From Renibacterium sp043789415 (GTDB taxonomy: Bacteria > Actinomycetota > Actinomycetes > Actinomycetales > Micrococcaceae), in assembly GCF_043789415.1 (NCBI RefSeq), contig NZ_JBDLLW010000001.1, positions 682,001-746,000 of the forward strand: a DNA stretch of 64,000 nucleotides, in the 5' to 3' direction. The position numbers were made by a program, and so were the translations under genes. Within the stretch, counting starts at the first letter, position 1; each line of letters begins with the position of its first letter. The notes below the pieces were generated by a model. That model was not told the DNA's origin. It ran no database searches and worked only from the letters and a program-made list of their open reading frames with translations. Positions 8,909 through 17,610 of this stretch are shown one piece after another.

Positions 8909-9772
8909 ATGCGTGGAATAATTCTTGCTGGAGGGACCGGTTCGCGTTTGCATCCCATCACTTTGGGGATCAGCAAACAGCTTGTGCCAGTCTACGATAA
9001 GCCGATGATCTACTACCCCTTGTCCACCCTTATTTTGGCTGGCATTCGGGACATTCTGATCATCACCACACCGCACGACGCGGAACAGTTCCATCGTTTA
9101 TTGGGCGATGGTTCAAAGTTCGGCGTCAATCTCAGCTACACGCAGCAGCCAAGTCCTGACGGTCTGGCCCAGGCCTTCATCCTGGGTGCAGACCACATTG
9201 GCAACGACACGGTTGCTCTAGTCCTCGGAGATAACATCTTCTACGGGCAGGGCATGGGTACCCAGCTACGTAAACATAACGACGTCGAGGGTGGAGCGGT
9301 CTTCGGCTACTGGGTCAAGGATCCTCAGGCTTACGGCGTGGTGGAATTTGACGAAGCGGGCAAAGTGATCTCACTCGAAGAGAAACCTCAGCAGCCCAAA
9401 AGCCATTACGCCGTCCCAGGACTCTACTTCTACGATAACCAGGTGATCGAGATCGCACGGGATCTCAAGCCCTCTCCTCGGGGGGAGCTCGAGATCACTG
9501 ATATCAACAGAGCTTATTTGAGCCAAGGAAAACTTCGAGTCGATGTGCTACCTCGCGGCACAGCGTGGCTGGACACCGGAACTTTTGGCGATCTGAACGA
9601 TGCCTCCAACTTCATTAGAACCGTGGAAAATCGTCAAGGCCAAAAAATTGGCGCACCCGAAGAAATTGCCTGGCGTCTTGGCTTTTTGAGCGACGAAGAA
9701 TTGCGAGAGCGCGCCGAACCTCTCCTTAAGAGTGGTTATGGCCAGTATCTTCTCGGGCTTCTGAGCCAATAG
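8909..9772 (+). CDS. rmlA: Glucose-1-phosphate thymidylyltransferase
   Basis: Makes dTDP-glucose from glucose-1-phosphate and dTTP, the entry step to dTDP-L-rhamnose and related sugars. It has 287 residues, the usual length for RmlA. GGTGSRLHP at 8-16 is the nucleotidyl-transfer loop, KQLVPVYDKPMIYYP follows, and LGDNIFYG, EEKP and GTAWLDTG are the substrate and metal-site segments. The upstream sequence gives only a weak GAAG ribosome site eight bases before the ATG. The partner genes rmlB, rmlC and rmlD are not in the window and must lie elsewhere. The gene is a single plus-strand unit between two minus-strand genes. Confidence 0.95.
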   Translation: MRGIILAGGTGSRLHPITLGISKQLVPVYDKPMIYYPLSTLILAGIRDILIITTPHDAEQFHRLLGDGSKFGVNLSYTQQPSPDGLAQAFILGADHIGNDTVALVLGDNIFYGQGMGTQLRKHNDVEGGAVFGYWVKDPQAYGVVEFDEAGKVISLEEKPQQPKSHYAVPGLYFYDNQVIEIARDLKPSPRGELEITDINRAYLSQGKLRVDVLPRGTAWLDTGTFGDLNDASNFIRTVENRQGQKIGAPEEIAWRLGFLSDEELRERAEPLLKSGYGQYLLGLLSQ

Positions 9773-9787
9773 TTCAGCAGCCTGGCT

Positions 9788-11809
9788 TCACATCCCGCAG
9801 GCAGTGATCCGGTACAATTTCGCAGCCTCGCCCTGCTGATCAACAAGGGTTGCCACTCCTGCCTGAAGGAGACCACTCAGCCCAGAGTAGTCCTGGGTCC
9901 TCCCTGGCACTTCTTGGGTGCCGAAATCCAAGACAAAACTCACATTAAGCCGGCGGACTGCTTCACATACCGAAGGATCTTTCTTCGCATCGTGCAAATG
10001 AGTGATGACCTTCTGCAGATCTGGACTGATCGCTGACAACATGTGCAGTTGCAAGGTTTTGCGATCTGAGAATGCGTAGGCCAGAGCGCTGCCGTTCCAG
10101 GGATTCCCCACCATCAGGTCACCGGCGGGAACATCCTTGTCCAAGCGCTGGATGAGTTTCATTTCGTCCGTATTGACCAGCCAGGAGTCTGGCTTCAACT
10201 GATAGGTGCGAGAAGCGACGATTGCTGCAGCTCGGATATTGGCTTGTTGAGTGACGACGACTAATACAGCGATGGCGACCACCGCAATGGCCGGTGTCGC
10301 GTACTTTCCTAACAAACTGACGAAATCCCTGGGCTTGCCTGTGCTCTGCCGGTTCGCCAGCTTCGAACTGGCCCAAGATCTGAGGACTTCAAAAAGATAG
10401 AGCGCACCAGCGGCAGCCACCGGCAGAAGAACTAAGGGGAGCTGAGCTGCCAGGCGTGGAGGGTCGTTGTACCAGACTCCTGTCATGAACATTCGTAAGG
10501 CACCGATGGGCTGTGACGTAGCGACCACAAAAAGAATTGCGATGAGGCCGAACATTCCAACCAGCCAGATTTTTCTCCACTTGAAAATCAACGCCCAGAG
10601 GCCAACGACCACAAGCAATGCGATGGCCCAGGAAGCCGGCGCGCCCAACGGTGCTGAAGTTAAGAACTCACCCACGGCTTGGCCTGCTGATTCGATCGGC
10701 GGCCAGAAAGCTTGATCCGCCGGCGGACGCAGCGATTTCCAAAGAACAAGCAGTACCCCCAAACCAAGTATCAGCAAAAGTAAGTGAGAGACAAGGGGAT
10801 GCCACAGCGAGCGGCGGACTCGCCACCGACGACGAAGAGAACTCACCCAGACAAAGAGCATGGGCGGGGTCAGCAGACCGAAGAAAAGAACCACCAAGCT
10901 GGTGTGAGCCAATCCCAGGCCGGCGAGGCCAACCAGAATCAACAAACAGGCAATCAGCGGCGGCAGGACCTTCTCCTTTGCCAGGCCCAAGACCTGCAAG
11001 GACAACCCCAACAGCGATGGGAGGAGGCTGAGCCCCAGATAATAGGGGTAAACCACTCCGTGAGCGAGCATCAGCAGCGGGAAAGCCCCGAAAGCGGCTG
11101 AAAGAATGCCCGCCACGACGGTAACCGCTGGCCTGCGCCCGAAGATTTGCTGTACTAAGAAGATGGTACCGAGCGGCCAGACCACGGCGGCAATCACAAG
11201 GTTCACCAGGTTAACCGCAACGGGGATGCCAGCACCGGTGATTGAGGTTAGCAAAGACACGACGTCGTGCCACGCTGCTGGGTAGACATCCAAGCCGGTG
11301 ATAGTCCCCCCTGTCATGCTTCCCAGGGTCAGGGAAGATGCCGACCCGGTGTCTTGGATATATCGGATGGCGTTGAGGTGGAAGACGACATCGAAAAGCT
11401 GCGAAAAAGAGTCCGGCGTCCCGAAGGCAAAGACCACCCTTCGTCCGATCAGCGCTGCGGCAAGCAGCATCACAGCAAGTTCCAGCAGGGGAATCCGATA
11501 GGACCAGTTCTTCAGCTGAATGGGCGGCTCATCCGCTGCCCTGGACTTACCTCGTTTAATCAACCGAGCTATCACGAAGGCCACTACCGCTACCACCACG
11601 GTGAGTCCCGCGACCGGGATAAAAGACCATCTCAGACCGACGAATGAGGCCAGCACCGCTGAAACGGAGATCACAGCGACCGAGACCACCGGGGCTATGG
11701 CCCAGAGAGTGAATCCTCTAACCCCCGAGCACCAGGCGACGATGCCTCCGGGCAAGATGAAAAGCATCACAGCTACGGCGAGAAGTGGAACCACGGACCA
11801 CCAGGACAT
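9788..11809 (-). CDS. Large polytopic membrane protein (DUF6541-like)
   Basis: A 673-residue membrane protein with about 13 hydrophobic helices over residues 5-500, a short basic cytoplasmic segment, one more helix near 510, and a C-terminal soluble domain of about 130 residues. The helix pattern with a first-loop aspartate-rich stretch and an extracytoplasmic C-terminal domain resembles GT-C glycosyltransferase architecture and the DUF6541 family found in actinobacterial polysaccharide clusters. The ATG at 11809 has GGAGG seven bases upstream. It sits alone on the minus strand between rmlA and the second acyltransferase, and its end is only 15 bases from the rmlA stop. A role in glycan transfer from polyprenyl-phosphate sugars is plausible but unproven. 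Confidence 0.7.
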   Translation of the reverse strand: MSWWSVVPLLAVAVMLFILPGGIVAWCSGVRGFTLWAIAPVVSVAVISVSAVLASFVGLRWSFIPVAGLTVVVAVVAFVIARLIKRGKSRAADEPPIQLKNWSYRIPLLELAVMLLAAALIGRRVVFAFGTPDSFSQLFDVVFHLNAIRYIQDTGSASSLTLGSMTGGTITGLDVYPAAWHDVVSLLTSITGAGIPVAVNLVNLVIAAVVWPLGTIFLVQQIFGRRPAVTVVAGILSAAFGAFPLLMLAHGVVYPYYLGLSLLPSLLGLSLQVLGLAKEKVLPPLIACLLILVGLAGLGLAHTSLVVLFFGLLTPPMLFVWVSSLRRRWRVRRSLWHPLVSHLLLLILGLGVLLVLWKSLRPPADQAFWPPIESAGQAVGEFLTSAPLGAPASWAIALLVVVGLWALIFKWRKIWLVGMFGLIAILFVVATSQPIGALRMFMTGVWYNDPPRLAAQLPLVLLPVAAAGALYLFEVLRSWASSKLANRQSTGKPRDFVSLLGKYATPAIAVVAIAVLVVVTQQANIRAAAIVASRTYQLKPDSWLVNTDEMKLIQRLDKDVPAGDLMVGNPWNGSALAYAFSDRKTLQLHMLSAISPDLQKVITHLHDAKKDPSVCEAVRRLNVSFVLDFGTQEVPGRTQDYSGLSGLLQAGVATLVDQQGEAAKLYRITACGM

Positions 11810-11995
11810 AAATCAACCTCCACACAACCAGTCGGTCAGATACACCACAGACCGAATCAGCGCCTGAAGCATCCTGTCAGATCCTACCCGAATTAGAAGC
11901 CCCATTTCCCGGTCCACACCTCAGACTCAGTGGAATCAATGCCTCAACTGGTACCGTATGTAACGCACTAACAGCGTTTTTAGGAGATACATCAC

Positions 11996-14044
11996 GTGAG
12001 CATAGAGCGTCAAGCCCTCACCGGAGCAGTTTCGAAAAACCAGAATCGGACATTTCGGCCGGAGATAGAGGGCCTGCGCTTCTTCGCTGTGCTCCTCATT
12101 GTGGTGTACCACATTTGGCTAGGGCGAGTCTCAGGTGGAGTGGACATCTTCCTCTTGGTGTCCTCCTTCCTGATGACAATGCAGTTCACTCGTCGAATCG
12201 AGCGAGCCGAGCGCTTCAATTTGGGGAAGCACTGGCTGCATCTCTTGAAGCGACTGCTGCCTATCGCCGTCTTGGTCATCGTCGCAACGACTCTTATGAG
12301 CTGGCTGTTGATTCCGGAGAATCGATGGCCTGCAACTATCGCCGAGGGCTGGTCCTCACTTTTCTACTTTGAAAATTGGACCTTGGCCGCGAATGCTGTC
12401 GACTACTACGCCAATCACAGTGCAGCAAGCCCCTTCCAGCACTTCTGGTCCCTGTCCATCCAGGGCCAGGTCTTCATTATCTGGCCACTCATTTTTCTTG
12501 GCATCTCATGGCTCAGGCGTCGTTTTGCTTGGAACCACAAGCTCATCATGCTGATCGTCTTTGGGGCCATCTTTGTGGTCTCTCTCGCCTTTTCAATCTG
12601 GGAAACCTCCACCGACCAAGCTTTTGCCTATTTTGACCTGCGCACCAGGCTATGGGAATTTGCGCTCGGTTCACTGCTCGCGTTAGCGCTGCCCTATCTT
12701 AATTTTCCCCGCCTGCTAAGAATCTTCATGGGCTGGGGCGGCGTCGTGCTGATCATCAGCTGCGGCCTGGTCCTGCAAGTTGATCGTCAGTTCCCGGGGT
12801 ATCTGGCGCTATGGCCAACTTTAGCGGCGGGAATGGTGATCCTCGCCGGTAACACGTCATCACCGTGGGGTGCCGACCGGCTTCTGAGCTCCAAGCCTTT
12901 GGTCTATATGGGAGGTAACTCTTATGGTTTGTACCTGTGGCACTGGCCGATTTTAGTCCTGTTCCTGGTCTGGCAGGAGCGGGAATCTGTTGGCTGGCTC
13001 GCCGGCTCAGCCATTATTCTGGCGGCTCTTGTGTTAGCGGTTGTCTCCACGCAGTTGATTGAACGCCCGCTGCGGAAGATCCCCTGGGTCGAACTGAAGT
13101 GGTATCGATCCGCCCTCGTGGTTTTGCTCTGCCTACTTGTCGCGGCAACTCCTTTGATCAGTTGGCAGATTTCAGTTCAGACACAGATCAACAATGCCTT
13201 GAATAGTCCTCCTCAAGATAATCCGGGAGCCGCGGCATTGGTCCCGGGATTCGTTGAGACTGGTAATCCCAAGGCACCTCTGGTTCCAGCACCAGCCGAT
13301 CTGCCGAATCAATTCGCAACCCTGGGCTCCAAATGCACGGGGAAGTGGGCGACTTCAGACCCCGTGATCGGGAAAATTTGCGTTGCAACAGCTCCAGCAG
13401 CCAGTGCTCCCAGCAAGACTATTCTGGTACTCGGTGACTCTCACTCCGAACAGCTGTTACCAGCACTCGAATACACGGCAAAAGCGGAAAACTGGCAGCT
13501 GGTTTCCATCCTCAAAGGTGGTTGCACTTTTTCCGTCCCGGATAAAACGCGCCAGGACAGCTGCAGCGTCTTCAACCGTCAGGTGATGAAATACGCCCTC
13601 GAGCGAAAACCTGATGCTGTGTTCACTATAGGCACCGCCTCCGCGGCCTCGAGTCCGAAAGAAGTCGTACTACCGGGATTCTTGGATGCCACGAATGCTC
13701 TCGAAAAGGCAGGAATACAGATGATAGCTGTTCGAGACAATCCACGCTTCAACTTCAATATGGCGGAGTGCGTCCTTAATAAGGGGGCAAAGAACGCGGA
13801 ATGCAACCCGCGTCGAGCTTCAGTGATGGCTGATGTCAATCCATTGGAGCAAATCACCCCCATGCCCGCTAACCTTCACACGATAGATCTGACGGACTTC
13901 ATCTGCACCCCTATGGTTTGCCCTGGCGTAGTCGGAAATATGTTTGTCTATCTTGATGACAATCACCTGACAAAAGACTATTCGGTCACCCTGGGACCTC
14001 TACTCCAGCAGAAGATCCTAGCTGCCATGAATTGGGGGAAGTAG
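11996..14044 (+). CDS. Acyltransferase-3 / SGNH two-domain polysaccharide O-acyltransferase
   Basis: A 682-residue protein in two parts. Residues about 20-400 form the acyltransferase-3 membrane domain (about ten helices, PEIEGLRFFAVLLIVVYH with the conserved R and H, then GGVDIFLLVSSF). Residues about 430-680 form an extracytoplasmic SGNH domain, with the GDSHSEQLLPAL block I and a C-terminal DDNHL block V. OafA/OatA-type fusions O-acetylate peptidoglycan or surface glycans using acyl groups carried across the membrane. The GTG start at 11996 is supported by AGGAG about ten bases upstream. It is a monocistronic unit ending before a 52-bp palindrome. The local galactan-like polysaccharide is the likely acceptor. 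Confidence 0.9.
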   Translation: MSIERQALTGAVSKNQNRTFRPEIEGLRFFAVLLIVVYHIWLGRVSGGVDIFLLVSSFLMTMQFTRRIERAERFNLGKHWLHLLKRLLPIAVLVIVATTLMSWLLIPENRWPATIAEGWSSLFYFENWTLAANAVDYYANHSAASPFQHFWSLSIQGQVFIIWPLIFLGISWLRRRFAWNHKLIMLIVFGAIFVVSLAFSIWETSTDQAFAYFDLRTRLWEFALGSLLALALPYLNFPRLLRIFMGWGGVVLIISCGLVLQVDRQFPGYLALWPTLAAGMVILAGNTSSPWGADRLLSSKPLVYMGGNSYGLYLWHWPILVLFLVWQERESVGWLAGSAIILAALVLAVVSTQLIERPLRKIPWVELKWYRSALVVLLCLLVAATPLISWQISVQTQINNALNSPPQDNPGAAALVPGFVETGNPKAPLVPAPADLPNQFATLGSKCTGKWATSDPVIGKICVATAPAASAPSKTILVLGDSHSEQLLPALEYTAKAENWQLVSILKGGCTFSVPDKTRQDSCSVFNRQVMKYALERKPDAVFTIGTASAASSPKEVVLPGFLDATNALEKAGIQMIAVRDNPRFNFNMAECVLNKGAKNAECNPRRASVMADVNPLEQITPMPANLHTIDLTDFICTPMVCPGVVGNMFVYLDDNHLTKDYSVTLGPLLQQKILAAMNWGK

Positions 14045-14156
14045 CGAAACTGGGATCGGAGGAGACGGAAGTATCCGCCGATAAAACCGAGTGGACTTAG
14101 TTGAATATTCAAGCAATCCACGGCGGTTCCTTAAGCAGGATCATTATGTTCTTCGT

Positions 14157-14208
14157 GCTTAAACATTGAGTGGCCTCAAAGATCTTTGAGGCCACTCAAT
14201 GTTTAAGC
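14157..14208. repeat. 52-bp perfect palindrome, probable bidirectional terminator
   Basis: The two 26-base halves are exact reverse complements with no spacer, centred on AAAGATCTTT. The arms begin GCTTAAACATTGAGTGG and end in its complement. It lies between the convergent ends of the SGNH acyltransferase and the GlfT1-like gene. In RNA it would form a stem of about 24 bp closed by a GATC tetraloop, usable from either side. It is unusually long and perfect for a terminator. Confidence 0.8.
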
Positions 14209-14259
14209 TCAATTCAATACCCGCCGGATCGGCGCGCCTGCGATTCCAGGAGAAGATTC

Positions 14260-14275
14260 CGCTAGCCGGCTAGCG
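14260..14275. repeat. 16-bp palindrome
   Basis: CGCTAGCCGGCTAGCG is self-complementary and lies in the same convergent intergenic space as the 52-bp palindrome, 28 bases before the stop of the GlfT1-like gene. It could be part of the termination region or a protein-binding dyad; nothing further can be said. Confidence 0.4.
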
Positions 14276-14303
14276 CTCCTCTGACGGAACTATGCCTTCT
14301 TCC

Positions 14304-15206
14304 TCAGAAGACGGTGCGCACTTTTCTCGGCTTCGGGTTGAACCGGATGCCGGTGAGTATCTGCTTAGCCATAGCTACCTGGAGGCGCCTGCTGACATTC
14401 CCTCGCCGCATGCTGATCCAGGTGCGCAGAACGAAGGAAACCCAGGCGAGCTTATTGTCATGGTGCCACCTGTAGGAGGACTCATTGCGAGCACCGTAGG
14501 AGAATTTCCAGGCATTGTTCGCCCGGAGATCGCCGAAGTTCACCCCCCTGTTTTCTGGCATATCGTGGACTACGACACTATCGAGGACTTGCACTCCCGG
14601 GCCCTCAGAACTCACTCTGAGGGTGTATTCCATATCATCGAACCAGATGAAATACTCTTCAAGCGGAAGACCGTACTTCGCGATCGTCCTTCGTGGGATA
14701 AGCACAGAGACAAAGGAACAATTCGTTATCAAGACGGAATTCTGCCCCTGGGCGATGAGGCGTCCCCAGTCCCAGGTGGTTCCCGGGTTATTCATCTCAC
14801 AAATCGTTCCATCCGTGAAGTGAACAGCCGAACAGCTATAGGGGATGTCGTACCCGAGCAACTCTTCTGATGCAGCGTGCCCGGCGAGCAATTTCTCCAA
14901 AGCATCCTGCTCTGGATAACAATCGTCATCCATGATCCAAGCCCAATCGAGGCCCAGCTCATAGACCCGCTCCATACCCTTTGCAAAACCACCTGCGCCG
15001 CCGGAATTGGTTTCCAGCGTCACAATATCGAGACGTGGATCCCCCTCGTATTCTTTGAGCAACTGCTTTGTAGTGTCGGTACTTGCATTATCTACAACGA
15101 CCAGACGATCCACCGAACGGCTCTGCCCAAGAATCGAGTCCAAAACACGCCCTAATTTTTGGACCCGATTGTAAGTAACTACAACGGCGGCAATTTTATC
15201 GTCCAC
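14304..15206 (-). CDS. GT2 glycosyltransferase, GlfT1-like (galactofuranosyl-/rhamnosyltransferase type)
   Basis: A 300-residue GT-A glycosyltransferase. VVVTYNR near residue 8 and VVVDNAS form the nucleotide site, NSGGAGGFAKGM and DWAWIMDDDCYP form the loop and metal motif, and FIWFDDMEYTLR holds the probable catalytic acid. The GGAGGFA...DW.W..DDD pattern is the one found in mycobacterial GlfT1, which starts the galactan chain. The start is taken as GTG at 15206 because AGAGGA lies seven bases upstream. A longer frame to 15317 exists but would overlap the preceding GT4 gene by 122 bases. It is the last gene of the glf-permease-ATPase-GT4 operon, a context matching galactan assembly and export in mycobacteria (Rv3781-Rv3783 and glf). 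Confidence 0.85.
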   Translation of the reverse strand: MDDKIAAVVVTYNRVQKLGRVLDSILGQSRSVDRLVVVDNASTDTTKQLLKEYEGDPRLDIVTLETNSGGAGGFAKGMERVYELGLDWAWIMDDDCYPEQDALEKLLAGHAASEELLGYDIPYSCSAVHFTDGTICEMNNPGTTWDWGRLIAQGQNSVLITNCSFVSVLIPRRTIAKYGLPLEEYFIWFDDMEYTLRVSSEGPGVQVLDSVVVHDMPENRGVNFGDLRANNAWKFSYGARNESSYRWHHDNKLAWVSFVLRTWISMRRGNVSRRLQVAMAKQILTGIRFNPKPRKVRTVF

Positions 15207-16833
15207 TATTCCATCCTCTGTAAATGCCTGCGACCCAGTTCTTCGCCTCAGGGAGCTGCTTAAGTTTCGCGATTTTATCCTGCTGATCGATGATGAGAGA
15301 ACGCCTGAAGTCTTCATCGTGACTTATTCGTACCGCTAAGGCTGTGGCCTGCTTAATAAATGCCAACGGCAATCGATCAACCAGCCCGTTCGACGAGACC
15401 AAGCTCGCCTGGGAACCCACATCTGTCGAGATCACGGCAACGCCATGAGCGGTAGCCTCAAAGGTTGTTAGCGTCAGCCCTTCGTTGTCCGAAGAAATGA
15501 CTAAAAGATCCGATTCTTTCAGCGTTTCATCTACAGAGAAAGGAGGGGTACGAAGATCAATGCAACTTTGAAGTCCAAATTTATTCACCAGGTTGTGAAC
15601 TTCTTTGGTCAAGATACCATCGCCGTGCACAATGAAACGTACATTCCCACGCAGTGCACGATGCAGTTTTTGAGCGAATTTCAAGAATAAATACGGACGC
15701 TTCTGCTGAGTCAATCGTCCAATAAACGAAACCGTAAATACCTCATGTCGGGTTGAAACCACCGAATTATCAGCTGAGGCGGTCAGCTGATGCAAGGGAG
15801 CAAGCATGACGCGTGCCCTGGGAATTTTCCGCTCAAAGATCAGGTAATCACGCAATGCCGGCGAGATCACATGATGCAAATCAATAACACTGGAGAACTT
15901 CACGCTCTGCTCGACGAAACCACCCGTTCGCCATTCAACAACATGAAGGGAGTCGATAATACGGATTCCAGGGTTGACAGCACGCAGCCAAGCCAATCGA
16001 TGATAGAGCCATCGCGAATGGTGCACGTGAGCACCCACAATGGTGTATGCCGATAAGAGATTCGCCAGCATTAACGACTCTTCGTTGTCGTTCAAAGGGA
16101 ACGTCAGAGGCAGGATCAACGCGCTGTCCAACTCGGGCCGGCAGATCCAAGGATGTGTGGAATCGCGATCGGTGATGACGATTGGAACGAATCCTAGATC
16201 CACCGCTGCCTGAATCGCGTCGAGCGCCCAGCGCTCCGCCCCGCCCATCTCAAACCAGTGCAGACCGAACAGAATAGCTTTCGGCGGCATATTCTCGGAG
16301 GGCTCAAGTTCCCGGGTAGAAGCTATCGGAGAAACAATATCGTGCGGAGTGGCTCGACGGCGAGGAGTGATTTTCGCTTCGTAAACGTCGGTCAGGCCCT
16401 GACGGACTACGTCAAAAGCGATAGGAGCCTTGATTCTGACCCGCTTTGCGGCTTGCCCGACGAGCCCACGGCGTTTCGTCGAGAGAAGACCTTCGTCTGT
16501 GGCTTTCCCGCCGAGGTCGACAACGAGCTCTAAAACCGAACCCCTAGTCGGCAACTCCTCGCCTACCATGCTGCGGATTGCGACGGTGCACATGGCGATG
16601 CGATCCGGTTCCCACTCGAGGAAGTGATTAGAACGATCAGTCAGCTTCGGCATCGTGCCATCAGGTCCACGAAGAACCACGACGCGAAAATCCCGCCGGG
16701 GATACGCAAAAGAATAATAGTTCAAGCTGCCGCGCAAAAGCGCCAGCTCTCGGTCAGAGAGAACCCCCTCAGGGTTTGACAGTCCCGAGCCGCCATCATC
16801 GATGACAGTAAAAAAATTATTAAGATTACTCAT
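15196..16833 (-). CDS. GT4-family glycosyltransferase with uncharacterised N-terminal region
   Basis: A 545-residue protein. The C-terminal 350 residues are a GT-B glycosyltransferase: GLHWFEMGGAERWALD loop, VSFIGRLTQQKRP donor-domain opening, and the late SDNEGLTLTTFEATAHG E-x7-E-type motif. The first 170-180 residues match no domain I recognise; they are soluble, with a repeated-looking RxVVLRGPDG segment. The start is ATG at 16833 with AGGA close upstream. An in-frame GTG at 16860 has no ribosome site. The gene overlaps the following GlfT1-like gene by 11 bases and lies 42 bases after the ABC ATPase stop. The base composition here (about 50% GC by counting sample lines) is lower than elsewhere in the window. 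Confidence 0.85.
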   Translation of the reverse strand: MSNLNNFFTVIDDGGSGLSNPEGVLSDRELALLRGSLNYYSFAYPRRDFRVVVLRGPDGTMPKLTDRSNHFLEWEPDRIAMCTVAIRSMVGEELPTRGSVLELVVDLGGKATDEGLLSTKRRGLVGQAAKRVRIKAPIAFDVVRQGLTDVYEAKITPRRRATPHDIVSPIASTRELEPSENMPPKAILFGLHWFEMGGAERWALDAIQAAVDLGFVPIVITDRDSTHPWICRPELDSALILPLTFPLNDNEESLMLANLLSAYTIVGAHVHHSRWLYHRLAWLRAVNPGIRIIDSLHVVEWRTGGFVEQSVKFSSVIDLHHVISPALRDYLIFERKIPRARVMLAPLHQLTASADNSVVSTRHEVFTVSFIGRLTQQKRPYLFLKFAQKLHRALRGNVRFIVHGDGILTKEVHNLVNKFGLQSCIDLRTPPFSVDETLKESDLLVISSDNEGLTLTTFEATAHGVAVISTDVGSQASLVSSNGLVDRLPLAFIKQATALAVRISHDEDFRRSLIIDQQDKIAKLKQLPEAKNWVAGIYRGWNSGR

Positions 16834-16875
16834 GAAATTCCTGGACTCCTCGCCCCACAAAAAGTTTTCTACTCA

Positions 16876-17610
16876 CTAGCCCGCTCGTAATATTTCCACA
16901 GCTTCGTCAATCGGGGCATCGGCTATTTTCTTTCCGGATTGCAGCACGACTCCCCTGTCGCAAACCTTCTTGACGAGCTCCAGGTCATGGCTGACAACGA
17001 CCAACGTGCAGTCACGCTCGCGTAGTTGCTGGATCTTCGCAAGGCATTTCTTCTGAAATGGCTCATCGCCCACGGAGAGTATCTCATCGATCAGAAAAAC
17101 ATCAGGATCAGTATGGATCGCGACAGCGAAAGCGAGCCTCAGGAACATTCCTGAGGAATAGAACTTCACCTCGGTGTCGATGAATTTTTCAATCTCGGAG
17201 AACTCTACGATATCGTCGAACTTCGCATCGATCTCAGCTTCGGTCATACCGAGGATCCCGCCGTTGAGATACACGTTATCGCGACCAGTGAGATCAGGAT
17301 GGAACCCGGCCCCCACCTCTATCAATCCAGCAATCTTTCCCCGAGTCATGATCTCACCGGAGTCCGCGCTCATCACCCCAGAAATGAGTTTGAGTAAGGT
17401 TGATTTTCCAGATCCGTTGAGCCCCAATAAGGCCACTGATTCGCCTACATTAACCGTCACATCGACATCATCTAGAGCAAGAAACGTACTCTTGAGATCA
17501 TTGCGGCGACCGTTTAGCAGCCAGACCACTGTCTCCTTGAGTGACCGCGTGTGCCGCAGGCTGAACCTCTTGGATACACTCGAAACTAAGATCGCCTCAT
17601 TGTTTGTCAT
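16876..17610 (-). CDS. wzt: ABC transporter ATPase for polysaccharide export (Wzt/RfbE-like)
   Basis: Energises export of a lipid-linked glycan across the membrane with the permease encoded just upstream. It has 244 residues: Walker A GLNGSGKST at 63-71, ABC signature YSSGM at 151-155, Walker B VFLIDE at 171-176, and an H-loop VVVSHD. The YSSGM signature and the AGLIEVGAGFHPDLTGR segment are typical of the Wzt/TagH subfamily. It has no C-terminal carbohydrate-binding extension, so it is of the type that does not read a glycan end cap, like mycobacterial Rv3781. Its ATG overlaps the permease stop (ATGA). Confidence 0.92.
   Translation of the reverse strand: MTNNEAILVSSVSKRFSLRHTRSLKETVVWLLNGRRNDLKSTFLALDDVDVTVNVGESVALLGLNGSGKSTLLKLISGVMSADSGEIMTRGKIAGLIEVGAGFHPDLTGRDNVYLNGGILGMTEAEIDAKFDDIVEFSEIEKFIDTEVKFYSSGMFLRLAFAVAIHTDPDVFLIDEILSVGDEPFQKKCLAKIQQLRERDCTLVVVSHDLELVKKVCDRGVVLQSGKKIADAPIDEAVEILRAG

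Noticed and set aside
15207..15317. N-terminal extension of the GlfT1-like transferase to an ATG at 15317
   Set aside because: It would overlap the GT4 gene by 122 bases, is Ser/Arg-rich and unlike the family, and a GTG with a good ribosome site exists at 15206.
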